A model generated the notes under the pieces. The model did no database searches. It saw only the letters and a list, made by a program, of their open reading frames with translations, and was not told the origin of the DNA. The position numbers and the translations under genes were made by a program. Positions 27,970 through 38,926 of a stretch of DNA of 39,378 nt are shown here, piece after piece. Positions within the stretch are counted from its first letter, which is position 1, and the number at the start of each line of letters is the position of its first letter. The DNA is from Acidiferrobacteraceae bacterium (lineage in GTDB: Bacteria > Pseudomonadota > Gammaproteobacteria > Acidiferrobacterales > Sulfurifustaceae), in the NCBI GenBank assembly GCA_021323795.1, contig JAJPKH010000216.1, forward strand, positions 1-39,378, read 5' to 3'.

Positions 27970-29027
27970 CCGAAGCGGCTGCGGCCTTGCCCGAGGAGCG
28001 CTCGCCGTCCGTCGAATTCGCGGTCGAGCCGTTCAGCCGATGCGCCGCTGACGTGCTCGCGTTTCGCAACGTCAATCGACCGATCGCGAGAGAACAGCGT
28101 TATTTCGAGTGGCGCTATCGGCGTCCGTGCGCGCACGAGCCCCTGATCGTCTGGGCCAGAGACCGCGGCGGGCAGCCGATCGGCGCCGCGTCGGTGATAC
28201 CGCATGACTACTTTGTTCTCGATCAAATCCGTCCGGTCGGCCTGCTCGGCGACATTTCGGTGTTGCCGTCGCATCGCGGGCAGGGAATCGCGGGGCGCAT
28301 GCTCGGGTTCCTCGCGCGCCATGAGGCGCTCCGCAGCATGCGCGCGTGCGTCGTACTACCGAACGACGACGTGGCGGGGGCGCTGCGGCGCGCGGGTTGG
28401 CGTGACGCCACGACCATTCATCGATTCGTAAAGCTGCTCGACGTACGGCCGCTTCTGGAGCGCAGGCTCGGCGCGACGGCGCCGACGCGCTGGCTCGCGG
28501 CCGCGGTGAACGGCGCGTTGCGCGCGCTCGCGCCGGCGCCCCGTTACGAGGTGCGCGAGACCACCGCCTTCGACGATCGCTACGATGCGCTGTGGGAAGC
28601 GGTGGCTGTGCCGGGCCGCGTGCTCGCGGTTCGTAACCGGGCCTACCTCACGTGGCGCTTTGCGCAGCACCCGCTCGGTTCCTGTCGCGTGGTCGAAATC
28701 GCGGATGCCGGCAGGCTCAAGGGGTACGCCGTGTTTCATCGCCAAGGCGATCTGGCGGTCGTCGATGACTATCTCGCCGACAGTCCCGATGCCCTGGTTC
28801 CGCTGTTCGCGGCTTTGTTTGAGCGCGTAAGAGAGGCCGGCGGCTCGACGCGCCTGCAAGTCCGCACGAATCGCGACGCGCGTCTGGCGTTGCCGTGGCG
28901 GCGGCTCGGATTCCTGCGGCGTAAAGACACGCAGCGCGTCATGGTGCTCGATCCGCACGCCGCCGCCGGTCCTCTCGTCGCCGCCGGTTACGAATGGCAC
29001 GTGACGGCGGGCGATAAGGATGTCTGA
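27966..29027 (+). CDS. GNAT-family N-acetyltransferase
   Basis: 'LGDISVLPSHRGQGIAGRMLGFLARHEA' acetyl-CoA binding motif; overlaps preceding stop (ATGA). Confidence 0.85.
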   Translation: MTEAAAALPEERSPSVEFAVEPFSRCAADVLAFRNVNRPIAREQRYFEWRYRRPCAHEPLIVWARDRGGQPIGAASVIPHDYFVLDQIRPVGLLGDISVLPSHRGQGIAGRMLGFLARHEALRSMRACVVLPNDDVAGALRRAGWRDATTIHRFVKLLDVRPLLERRLGATAPTRWLAAAVNGALRALAPAPRYEVRETTAFDDRYDALWEAVAVPGRVLAVRNRAYLTWRFAQHPLGSCRVVEIADAGRLKGYAVFHRQGDLAVVDDYLADSPDALVPLFAALFERVREAGGSTRLQVRTNRDARLALPWRRLGFLRRKDTQRVMVLDPHAAAGPLVAAGYEWHVTAGDKDV

Positions 29028-29063
29028 GGTAACGGCTCGGTCGCAACGACGACCGATGGCGCT

Positions 29064-30548
29064 TTACGAACCGGCGTCCGCCGAGCGGCCGAGTTTCGCG
29101 ATGAATCGACGCAGGTGATCGCGGAGCTCGACCTCGCGGTACAGGGCGCCGGCGCCGATGATTGCCGCCCCCAGCAGCAGCTTCACGATCAGACGCAGCC
29201 ATGCCGGGTCAAAATGGATCAGTGCGAGAATGCCGTACATGACGCCGGACAGGACCAGATAGTAAATCAAGGTGGAAATGTCGACGCGCAACGCGATATG
29301 GCGAAACGACAGGAGCACCGTGAGCAGCGCCGACGTGATCCCGGCGGCGAGCATCGCCAGCGCGGCGCCGGTGGCTCCCCAGGAAGGAAGCAGCCAGAGG
29401 TTGGTTCCGATGCTCACCGCGGCGGCGCAAAGCATGACGGCGAGAATGTGCATCGACCGCTTGGTCAGATACAGGCCGGCGTTGAGGATGGAATTGACGC
29501 CGAGGAAGACGAGGCCGATCAGGATGATGGGCGAGAACGTGGAAGAGGCGGCGTATTTGTCCGACGCCAAGACCACGATGGTGTCGTGGCACACGGCCGC
29601 GTAGCCGATACACAGCGGAATGACGCCCATTATGTAATAGTTGAGCGCGCGATTGAGGAAGGCGCGGGTCGGTTCCATGCCGCTCTTGGTGTAGAGCTCC
29701 GTGTAAAGCGGGACGATGGCGTAGGCGAGCGGGAACATGACCAGATCGTTTATGTAGGAGGCGAGGCTGTAGCCGACGGTATAAAAACCGAGTGTCGCTT
29801 CGCCGCGAAAGGCGACGATCAAGAAGCGGTCCGTGTATTGCAGCAGCAGATAGGAAAACTCGGTCATCAGTAGCGGCGCGCCGAAGCGAACGAGCGACCA
29901 AGCGAGACTCTTCGAGACATCGCGGAAGGCGAACTCGTAGTTGGCAAAGAACCAGCGGAACAGGATCGCGGTCACGAGTAGCTCCGCGAGCACGGTGCCG
30001 AAGAAGTAGCCGCTCAAACCGTGCGCGGCGTAGAGCAGCAGGCCGATCGACAACACGATCGAGCTGACGCGGCCGACGACGTTGGTGACATTGAACATCA
30101 GCGTCTTGCCGACCGCGCGCAGGTAATTCATCACGATGGCGTTGAGCGGGCGCACCAACAGGTACACGCTCATTATCAGAAACGGCGCGGTGAAGCGCGG
30201 GTCGATGCCGAGATAAGTATTGAAGGACGGAATGAGCGCCGCGTAGAGCGCGGTAACGACGCCGGCGAACAAAAGGCCGCGGGCGACCGTCGTGGAGGTG
30301 AAGACGCGCAGGCGGGTCGCGTCGTTCGCGTATTCGCGATAGAAGCGGATGATCCCGTCCGAGAGCCCGCCTTTGGCGAACGCGACCATGATGGCGAGCG
30401 TCGAGCTGACGAGCCCGAGTATGCCGTACTCCTCGTGCGTGAGCAGTCGGGTGAGAATCGGAAACGTGAGCAGGCCGAGGACGAGGGAGACCGCGAAGCC
30501 GCCGAAGAAGTGACTGAAGTTGACGACCAGCTGACGGAACGAGGCCAT
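29064..30548 (-). CDS. Polysaccharide flippase (Wzx/MATE-like, MVF superfamily)
   Basis: 494 aa multi-TM; 'FGGFAVSLVLGLLTFPILTRLLTHEEYGILGLVSS'. Confidence 0.88.
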   Translation of the reverse strand: MASFRQLVVNFSHFFGGFAVSLVLGLLTFPILTRLLTHEEYGILGLVSSTLAIMVAFAKGGLSDGIIRFYREYANDATRLRVFTSTTVARGLLFAGVVTALYAALIPSFNTYLGIDPRFTAPFLIMSVYLLVRPLNAIVMNYLRAVGKTLMFNVTNVVGRVSSIVLSIGLLLYAAHGLSGYFFGTVLAELLVTAILFRWFFANYEFAFRDVSKSLAWSLVRFGAPLLMTEFSYLLLQYTDRFLIVAFRGEATLGFYTVGYSLASYINDLVMFPLAYAIVPLYTELYTKSGMEPTRAFLNRALNYYIMGVIPLCIGYAAVCHDTIVVLASDKYAASSTFSPIILIGLVFLGVNSILNAGLYLTKRSMHILAVMLCAAAVSIGTNLWLLPSWGATGAALAMLAAGITSALLTVLLSFRHIALRVDISTLIYYLVLSGVMYGILALIHFDPAWLRLIVKLLLGAAIIGAGALYREVELRDHLRRFIAKLGRSADAGS

Positions 30549-30871
30549 CGTTCAACGCGGGAGGCGACGGGCGCCCGCCGCCACGTGCAGCCGAGGCGCG
30601 CGCACCGTGAATGCGCGCTCGCCACCCCGGGTTGCGCGCGAACGCACGGTTTTCACCACGGAAATGGCATTGGGGTCGGAGTGCATGTCCGGCATAATGA
30701 GGAACGTCGGCTTGTGATTGTTTGGGACTCAGTGGCGCTTGTGCGCGTTGTCGCCGGAGCGGCGCTATTATAGGAAAAAGGGCCGAGCAGAGCGACCCGG
30801 CCTGCGCGCGCGGGCACAGACGGATAAACAATAAACCTGCGCTGGCGCGAGCCAGGAGCCGAATCCCGATC

Positions 30872-32008
30872 ATGTACCAGACGACCATCTATTCAGGCCT
30901 GGAAGGTTTGGCCATGCTCTCGGACGAGTGGGCGGTGCTGCTTGCCTGCGTGTCGCAGCCGCGCTTCTTTCACTATTACGGCTGGTGGCGCAGTTACGTT
31001 ACGTCGCTCGTCGCCAATCCGGCCGATTTCCTGCTCGTCGTCGTGCGCGAGGCGGCGCGGGCGGTGGCGATCGTGCCGCTCGAACGGCGTCGTCGGCGCA
31101 TTCTCGGCTCGACGGTACGCATGTTCGCGCTGCCGCAGCATGATCATTTGCCGCTCGGCGATATCGTGTGTCGCGCGGACGTTTCCGCCGACGCACTCGT
31201 CACGTCGATCAATCGAGCGCTGGAAGCGCACGGCGGCTGGGATGTGCTCGAGTTCCTACGGGTGCTCGACGGATCGTCGGTTGCGCGCCTCCTCTCCGGC
31301 GGCCCGATGTGCGTAACGACGGTTCCGTACCCGTGTTATTACCTCGATTGCGCCCGACCCTATGAAACGATCGTTTCGGGCTTTTCGCGCAATTTTCGTT
31401 CGAACCTTAACAAGGCGCGCAACAAGCTGAAGCGCGAGGCCGACGTCGATTTCCAGGCGGTGACGGAGGCCGGCGCGCTGCGCGGCGCCTTCGGCGAATT
31501 TCTCCGCATAGAGTCTTCGGGATGGAAGGGGCGGGCCGGGCAAGGCACGGCGATCGAACTCCATCCGACGCTGGTAAAGTTTTACGAAACGCTGATGGAC
31601 GAGCTCGGCCCGCAAGGAAACATCGTCATAAATTTGTTGCGCGTCGGAAAACGCGCCATCGCCGCGCAGTTCTGCACCAAAGATGCGGATACCTTATATG
31701 TGCTGAAGTTGGCCTATGACGAGGAATGGGCGCGGCTCGCCCCGGGTAACATGCTGCTGGAATGGGTTATTCAAGGCGCCGGCGCCGGGGCCGGTTTTCG
31801 CTATCTTAATATGGTCAATGATCCTCCCTGGTTCGCGGATTGGTGCCCGCAAAGCGTGCCGATCTGCAACGTGCGGCGCTACAACTCCACCGCCAAGGGC
31901 GTTGCGCTGGTGACGGCGTCGCGCGCCAAGCGTTGGGTCAAGCCTGTTTACGTCGAGTGTCGCGAACGGCTCGCGCGCTGGCGTGCCGGCGCGAGCGCCG
32001 CACGGTAA
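30872..32008 (+). CDS. FemAB/GNAT-like acyl- or aminoacyltransferase (paralogue 3)
   Basis: 'FSRNFRSNLNKARNKLKRE', 'FLRIESSGWKGRAGQGTAI', 'RYLNMVNDPPWFADWCPQ'; start at ATG 30872 with AGGAG-type RBS. Confidence 0.82.
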   Translation: MYQTTIYSGLEGLAMLSDEWAVLLACVSQPRFFHYYGWWRSYVTSLVANPADFLLVVVREAARAVAIVPLERRRRRILGSTVRMFALPQHDHLPLGDIVCRADVSADALVTSINRALEAHGGWDVLEFLRVLDGSSVARLLSGGPMCVTTVPYPCYYLDCARPYETIVSGFSRNFRSNLNKARNKLKREADVDFQAVTEAGALRGAFGEFLRIESSGWKGRAGQGTAIELHPTLVKFYETLMDELGPQGNIVINLLRVGKRAIAAQFCTKDADTLYVLKLAYDEEWARLAPGNMLLEWVIQGAGAGAGFRYLNMVNDPPWFADWCPQSVPICNVRRYNSTAKGVALVTASRAKRWVKPVYVECRERLARWRAGASAAR

Positions 32009-32023
32009 CACGACATCTCGGAG

Positions 32024-33058
32024 TTAGTGCGCCGGAAGCAAGCCGCGCAGTCGGCGCACCAGCCATCCACCGGCGCGGATCGCGCGGCCGGGCAGCCGGA
32101 GCAGCAAACGATAGGATCGCGGACATTGGCCGAGCGCGGTGAACGCCGCGCGCGCTTCCGGCATGCGGCCCGCTTTGAGCAGCTCCTTGGCCGTGTAAAA
32201 CCGGCAGGCGCGCTCCTGCTGGGCGAGAATTTCCCGATAACTAACGCCATGCTTGGCGAGAAAATCGCGGTCGCGACCCCACACGCGCTCCAGTAATTTG
32301 ATGCGCGTTTGCGCTTGCACCAGGACAGTGGCGTCGGTGAGGCGCGGCATACGGTGCCCGTGCTGAATGGCCGTATCGCGGTCGAGGTACGCACCCGGCC
32401 CGCGTTTGGCGAGCTCGCCGAAAAACTGCCAGTCCTCGAAGGTCGGGAGATCGACGGGAAACTGCGGAACGCCGCCGGGGAGGCCGCGCCGAAACACGAG
32501 CGTGAAGGTTCCGATATAGAGCCGCGCCATCAGCGGCGCGTACAGATCTCCGATGTGCACCAGGAAGTCGTCGCATCCCGCCGGAAGTTCGTTCAACGTT
32601 GAAAACCGGGCGCCCGGTCCGAGGATTTCGCTCCACGGGCGCGCGTCCTTATGCCAATTTTCCAGATAGCGGGCATACACCCGGCCGGAGCGATCGCATA
32701 CGCTGAAGTTGCTGAAGCAGTAAAGCACGTCGGGACGCGCCGCCATCAACCGGCGCTCCAAGGCGAGCTTGTGGGGCAGCCACTCGTCGTCCGAGTCGAG
32801 AAACGCGACGAGGTCGTTCCTGGCCTCGACCACCCCGCGGTTACGCGCCGCTCCGGCGCCGCCATGTTCCGCCGCAATGAGCCGCACCGGCGTACCGTAA
32901 CGGCTGACCACGGCGCGTGTATCGTCCGTGGAAGCATCGTCGACGACCAGAATTTCGTCGCCGGGCTCGGTGCAACGCAGCGCGCTGTCGATCGCGCGGG
33001 TGACGAGCGCGGCCCGATTGTAAGTCGGGATGACGACGGAGACGGAAAGTGCCGGCAT
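32024..33058 (-). CDS. Glycosyltransferase family 2
   Basis: 'VSVVIPTYNRAALVTRAIDSALRCTEPGDEILVVDDASTDDT', 'AFLDSDDEWLPHKL'. Confidence 0.9.
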   Translation of the reverse strand: MPALSVSVVIPTYNRAALVTRAIDSALRCTEPGDEILVVDDASTDDTRAVVSRYGTPVRLIAAEHGGAGAARNRGVVEARNDLVAFLDSDDEWLPHKLALERRLMAARPDVLYCFSNFSVCDRSGRVYARYLENWHKDARPWSEILGPGARFSTLNELPAGCDDFLVHIGDLYAPLMARLYIGTFTLVFRRGLPGGVPQFPVDLPTFEDWQFFGELAKRGPGAYLDRDTAIQHGHRMPRLTDATVLVQAQTRIKLLERVWGRDRDFLAKHGVSYREILAQQERACRFYTAKELLKAGRMPEARAAFTALGQCPRSYRLLLRLPGRAIRAGGWLVRRLRGLLPAH

Positions 33059-33083
33059 TGTTGTTATGGGCGATGCGAAAGCG

Positions 33084-34364
<1,281 letters not shown>

Positions 34365-34550
34365 AGAAGAATCTCTCCCCAAATGGACCATTGCGTGTCG
34401 CGCCCGCTTGCCTTCCATCCGTGCGGAGGAGGGCGTTCGCTGAATTTTTAGTCGGGATGTGATGCGTGCGCGGTGACTTTGTGGAAATATTAGGGGATAG
34501 AGTTAGTAGGGTCAAAGGCGGCGATGGCGCCGACGGGGGACGGGGCGATT

Positions 34551-35480
34551 ATGCGATTATTGGTGACGGGAGGGGCCGGTTTTATCGGCTCGCACTTGAC
34601 CGATCGGTTGCTTGCCGAAGGCCACGCCGTGCGCGTGCTCGACAATCTTTCCACCGGCAAGCGCGCGAACCTGCCGTCGCACGATCGGCTGGATTTCATC
34701 GTCGGCGACGTGCGCGACTCCCGTGCCGTCGATCAGGCGGCGCAAGGGATGGATGCCATATTTCACCTCGCCGCGGTGGCTTCGGTGCAGGCAAGCGTGG
34801 ATGATCCCATCGGCACGCACGAGGCGAATTTCATCGGCACGCTGAACTTGCTGGACGCCGCGCGCCGGCGGTCGATCCCGCGCTTTCTCTACGCAAGCTC
34901 GGCCGCGGTCTACGGCGACACGGCCGAGTTGCCCGTCCGCGAGCATACGGTGCTCGCGCCGCTGTCGCCCTATGCGGCCGATAAGCTCGCCGGCGAGCAC
35001 TATCTGTTTTTTTACGCGAGGAAGTACGGTCTCAAGGCGACCGCGTTCCGCTTCTTCAATATCTACGGCCCCCGCCAGGACCCCTCGTCGCCGTATTCGG
35101 GCGTCATCAGCATTTTCGTCGAGCGGCTGCGCGCCGCCGCCCCGGTGGCCCTCTACGGCGACGGCCGCCAAACGCGCGACTTCGTCTATGTCGGCGATCT
35201 GGTGCAGGTCCTGTACGCAGCGCTCGCGGAAGAAGCGACCGTTGGCCGCGTGTTTAACGTCGGTCGCGGAATCGAGTGCTCGTTGCTCGAATTGCTCGAT
35301 ACCCTCGAGCAGTTAACGGGGCGCAAGATCGCGCGTCTTCACGAGGCCGCGCGTATCGGAGACATCGCCCGCTCACGGGCGGACGTCACGCAACTACGTT
35401 CGACCTTGAAGCGCGCGCCGTCCACGCCGCTCAGCGAGGGTCTGGCGCACTTGTTGCGGCATGTGCGCGTGATCAACTGA
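34551..35480 (+). CDS. NAD-dependent epimerase/dehydratase (extended SDR; WbpP/TviC/GalE-like)
   Basis: 'LLVTGGAGFIGSHLTDRL', 'YASSAAVYGD', 'YAADKLAGEHY' (YxxxK), 'FRFFNIYGPRQDPSSPYSGVIS'. Confidence 0.9.
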   Translation: MRLLVTGGAGFIGSHLTDRLLAEGHAVRVLDNLSTGKRANLPSHDRLDFIVGDVRDSRAVDQAAQGMDAIFHLAAVASVQASVDDPIGTHEANFIGTLNLLDAARRRSIPRFLYASSAAVYGDTAELPVREHTVLAPLSPYAADKLAGEHYLFFYARKYGLKATAFRFFNIYGPRQDPSSPYSGVISIFVERLRAAAPVALYGDGRQTRDFVYVGDLVQVLYAALAEEATVGRVFNVGRGIECSLLELLDTLEQLTGRKIARLHEAARIGDIARSRADVTQLRSTLKRAPSTPLSEGLAHLLRHVRVIN

Positions 35481-35512
35481 TCGCGATCCGACCGCGCGTC
35501 ACAGGAGATCAA

Positions 35513-36244
35513 ATGTCGGCATCGAAAGCGCTCGTCTTCGCCCATAAAGTACAACGGGAACTGCGCGCGCGCGGCGTCTGGGGAATGACGAAGTCCGTTC
35601 CCGCCTACGCGGCTTCATGGTGGCGAAGATGGCTGGACGGTGCGATCGACCGAAAGTACGGCACCGACACCGGTGGAATTCTGGAAAAGGAGGCGCTCGC
35701 GGCTCATGGTGAGCACAGCGGAGCCTCGACCGGCTACGAGGCGATTCAGGTGCCGCTGTTTCGCCGGATCATGCGCGATGTGCCCGCTCGGCCGAGCGAA
35801 CATGTTTTCGTCGATTTCGGATCGGGCAAGGGGCGGGCGCTGCTGATGGCGGCGGAATATGGATTTAAAAGAGTGATAGGAATCGAGCTGTCGCCGCTCC
35901 TGCACCAGGTGGCGGCCGCGAACGCCGCTCGGGTAAAGGGACGTACCGAACTGTCGCCGATCGAGCTTCACTGTGGGGACGCCGCTCAATACGACGTGCC
36001 GGAAGAAGATGTGGTGTGTTTTTTCTACAATCCGTTCGGTCGGGTTGTGATGCGCAAGGTCGTCGCTAATCTTGAAGCTTCGTACTTGAGGCGACCGCGA
36101 CGTCTCCTCGTCGCTTACCGTAACCCGGTGTGTGCCGATCTGTTCGATAACAGCCGCGTGTTGCGACTGTCCTCTGCCAACAGGCATTATCGAATATACG
36201 AGGCGGCTTTAGATGGCGGCGCTAAGCCTACGTGCGCCGGTTAA
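35513..36244 (+). CDS. Class I SAM-dependent methyltransferase (paralogue 2)
   Basis: 'VFVDFGSGKGRALLMAAEYGFKRVIGIELSPLLHQVA', 'CFFYNPFGRVVM'; AGGAG RBS before ATG 35513. Confidence 0.82.
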   Translation: MSASKALVFAHKVQRELRARGVWGMTKSVPAYAASWWRRWLDGAIDRKYGTDTGGILEKEALAAHGEHSGASTGYEAIQVPLFRRIMRDVPARPSEHVFVDFGSGKGRALLMAAEYGFKRVIGIELSPLLHQVAAANAARVKGRTELSPIELHCGDAAQYDVPEEDVVCFFYNPFGRVVMRKVVANLEASYLRRPRRLLVAYRNPVCADLFDNSRVLRLSSANRHYRIYEAALDGGAKPTCAG

Positions 36245-36421
36245 TTTTCGGTTCGCGGTGCGGCGCAGATGAACCTTTCTTTCGACCGGTCCCCGGTTGC
36301 GAATTTGCCGCCCCCGGGGATTGTGCTATCTGGACACGCGCACTTGCGATACCATGGCCATGGCGTCGATGCTGGAACGCGCGGTTACTCCCGATAATGC
36401 GTTTGCCGAGACATTCGAGGC

Positions 36422-37675
36422 GTGAACGAGAAAGTGTCGAGTTTTACCGGTGCATTGCCGGTGAGTGAGCATTACGGTATCGGTCTGCGGGTGCGTACCA
36501 GCACGCCCGCCGATATCGATCAGGCGACCGTCGATGCATGGTCCGATCTCGAACGGCGCGCGCTCGACTGCAACGCTTATCTGTCGCCGCATTTCGTGCT
36601 TCCGGCCGCGCGGTATCTTAGACCGGATGCGTCTCCCATGGCCCTCGTACTGATTGAAACGCAGGGCGCGGGCACGCGCGATTTAGCGGGCGTTGGCGTG
36701 TTTGAACACAGTCCGCCATCCAAACGTTTCCCCTTACCGCATCTCAAGGCCTTTCACTCGCGTCATTCGTTCTTGTCCGGGCTTCTGGTGGACCGTGAGC
36801 TGGCAGGGCAGGTGTTGTCGGCGTTTCTGGAATATTTTGGTCGCGCGGCGTCGCCTTGGCATGGCGTGGAATTCCGCATGCTACCGCGAGAAGGCGCATT
36901 CAGCGAACTGCTGCAGCACGCAGCCGTGCGTCACGACGTTCCGTGGTTCGAATATCGTCGCGAAGAGCGCGCGATTCTGGTGCCGGCGTTGGCGGGCGAT
37001 GTCTATTTAAAAGAAAAACTATCCAATGAGCGGCGGAAGGATTTGCAGCGGCGCATGCGCCGCTTGCAGGAGCAAGGCGAGGTGAGCTGGCGTGCCTTCG
37101 CGGGCGCGGAGGTGACGGACGATCACGTCGAATCTTTCCTTGACTTGGAGCACCGCGGCTGGAAAGGCCAGGACGGCACGTCCCTTCGTTCCCGCCCGGC
37201 CGATGAGGCGTTCTTCCGACAGATGATCGACGGTTTTCGTAAAGAGGGCAGGGTGGTCTTCACCGAGTTGTGTCTCGCGGGCCGCCCCATTGCCTCCACG
37301 ACCAATCTCGTTTCCGGCGACGTGGGCTTCGCGTTCAAGCTCGGATGGGATCCGGCGCATGCCAAAATGGCGCCGGGCGTGCTCAACGAAGTCGAGCTGA
37401 TTCGCCATGCGCCGCGGCTGTTTCCGGGCACACACTACGTGGATAGCGGTGCGGCGCCGGGTTCGTTCATGGAGGAACTGTGGGTGAATCGCCGCCGCCT
37501 GGTGTCGGGCGCGTTCGCGGTGACGTCGCTTGGGAGAAGCCTGCTTTACGCCATCGACAAGGCGGCGCGTTGGAAGCGATCGATTGTCGGGCTGAAGCAC
37601 CGATTCATCTCAGTGCTGGCGATTTTTGGCTACCTCTGGGGCTCGCTTGCGTATACGCTCTACGACCCGTCCTAA
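36422..37675 (+). CDS. FemAB/GNAT-like acyl- or aminoacyltransferase (paralogue 4)
   Basis: 'LSNERRKDLQRRMRRLQEQGEVSW', 'FLDLEHRGWKGQDGTSLRS', 'FTELCLAGRPIASTTNLVSGDVGFAFKLGWDPAHAKMAPGVL'. Confidence 0.82.
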   Translation: MNEKVSSFTGALPVSEHYGIGLRVRTSTPADIDQATVDAWSDLERRALDCNAYLSPHFVLPAARYLRPDASPMALVLIETQGAGTRDLAGVGVFEHSPPSKRFPLPHLKAFHSRHSFLSGLLVDRELAGQVLSAFLEYFGRAASPWHGVEFRMLPREGAFSELLQHAAVRHDVPWFEYRREERAILVPALAGDVYLKEKLSNERRKDLQRRMRRLQEQGEVSWRAFAGAEVTDDHVESFLDLEHRGWKGQDGTSLRSRPADEAFFRQMIDGFRKEGRVVFTELCLAGRPIASTTNLVSGDVGFAFKLGWDPAHAKMAPGVLNEVELIRHAPRLFPGTHYVDSGAAPGSFMEELWVNRRRLVSGAFAVTSLGRSLLYAIDKAARWKRSIVGLKHRFISVLAIFGYLWGSLAYTLYDPS

Positions 37676-38821
37676 GCACGCCCCTGCGCTTGCTTTCCGG
37701 GCGCGCAAAAATCCGCGCATATTGCCCAGCCGTAACGCCCACCGATAAGCCGCGCTCGCCACCCGGCTCGCCGGGACCATTTCCACCCACAGCCTCAACA
37801 GCCGAGCGCGCCACAGGTGCGGCGCCGCCGCGCAGGTATCGCGCAGATGCATGCGCGCCGCCTCCAGCTCGCCCCATTTCAACGCGGTGCGACCGGCATA
37901 GAGCAGGCGAAAGGCGCGGATCGCGCTCAGCTCCTTGTCGCCGCGCCGCTCGTTCCAGAACATGTCATCGAACAACGCCAACTTGGCGCGCGCATAGCGG
38001 TACTCGTTAGGTCCCGTCGCGAGATGATCCTGAGCCAGCGCTTTGTCGCCCGGAGCGTCGCGGTGCTTGATAGCGCTCGGTAGAGTAATCATGTTCGCCT
38101 GGAAATGCCGGCACAATTGCGCGAGGAATCGAAAATCGGCCGCGGTGCGGTAATGCGATGGAAAGAGACCGACCGTGTCGATTGCTTCCCGCCGCAGCAC
38201 CGTGATCGGAAGCCAGTTGAGATAACCCCAGCGCATCTTCTCGAAGATACGGCCGCGATAGAGCGCGGCGTTGGGATGCCCGGCACGCTCCGCGATCGCG
38301 CGGCCCCAGGCGCCGAGCCGTTCGCGGGTGGAATACACGCGCAGGTAGTCGTCGGTCTCGCCGCTGGGGAGATCCAGCATGCGCGAGCCGACCGCACGCG
38401 CGACACGAGGAAATTCCGTTGAGACGTTGTAGTGATCGTGCCGGATGAAAGTTTCCGGGCCGACTCGTTCGAGGAATTCGGTTGTAAGAAAATAATCCGA
38501 CGGCGACCACTCGAAGAAGGCCATCGCGATTTCCAGAAAGTGAGGCAGCCACTCGTCGTCCGAGTCCAGGAACGCGATGAAACGCCCCTTGGCCGCCGCG
38601 ATCCCGCTGTTACGGGCCACATAGCAGCCTTGATTTTCCTGGCGCAGGATACGGATACGGGGGTCCAGCTTATTTATGCGTTCCGCCGTCCCGTCGGTGG
38701 ATCCGTCGTCGACGATGATCAATTCCCAGTCCGCGAAGGTTTGGTCCCGTACGCTTTCGATCGCGCGGGGTATCGTGTCGGCTCGGTTGTACGTCGGCAG
38801 AATGATGGAAACGTCGGGCAT
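37610..38821 (-). CDS. Glycosyltransferase family 2
   Basis: 'VSIILPTYNRADTIPRAIESVRDQTFADWELIIVDDGSTDGT', 'AFLDSDDEWLPHFL'. Confidence 0.9.
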   Translation of the reverse strand: MPDVSIILPTYNRADTIPRAIESVRDQTFADWELIIVDDGSTDGTAERINKLDPRIRILRQENQGCYVARNSGIAAAKGRFIAFLDSDDEWLPHFLEIAMAFFEWSPSDYFLTTEFLERVGPETFIRHDHYNVSTEFPRVARAVGSRMLDLPSGETDDYLRVYSTRERLGAWGRAIAERAGHPNAALYRGRIFEKMRWGYLNWLPITVLRREAIDTVGLFPSHYRTAADFRFLAQLCRHFQANMITLPSAIKHRDAPGDKALAQDHLATGPNEYRYARAKLALFDDMFWNERRGDKELSAIRAFRLLYAGRTALKWGELEAARMHLRDTCAAAPHLWRARLLRLWVEMVPASRVASAAYRWALRLGNMRGFLRARKASAGACLGRVVERIRKRAPEVAKNRQH

Positions 38822-38926
38822 GCGCGGTGTTATTTTTTATTCACTCGAAGTATAGAGGTAAAAGACGGCAGGACAGCGGAGCATCGCATTCGTAAGCTGT
38901 CCTCGCGCGGCCAGCCGGAGATGGGA

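Noticed and set aside
29038-29055. CGGTCG-CAACGA-CGACCG hairpin between convergent genes as a bidirectional terminator
   Set aside because: Only a 6-bp stem and no T-tract on either strand; too weak to call.
30568-30577. CGGGCGCCCG palindrome upstream of the flippase gene
   Set aside because: Short GC palindromes are expected by chance at this base composition; no repeat partner seen.
29209-30888. 559-aa minus-strand ORF overlapping the flippase in another frame
   Set aside because: Arg-rich translation; the 29064-30548 frame encodes a proper multi-TM flippase.
38849-38854. TATACT (minus strand) as a promoter for the GT2 gene
   Set aside because: No acceptable -35 at 16-18 bp spacing; kept out of the feature list.
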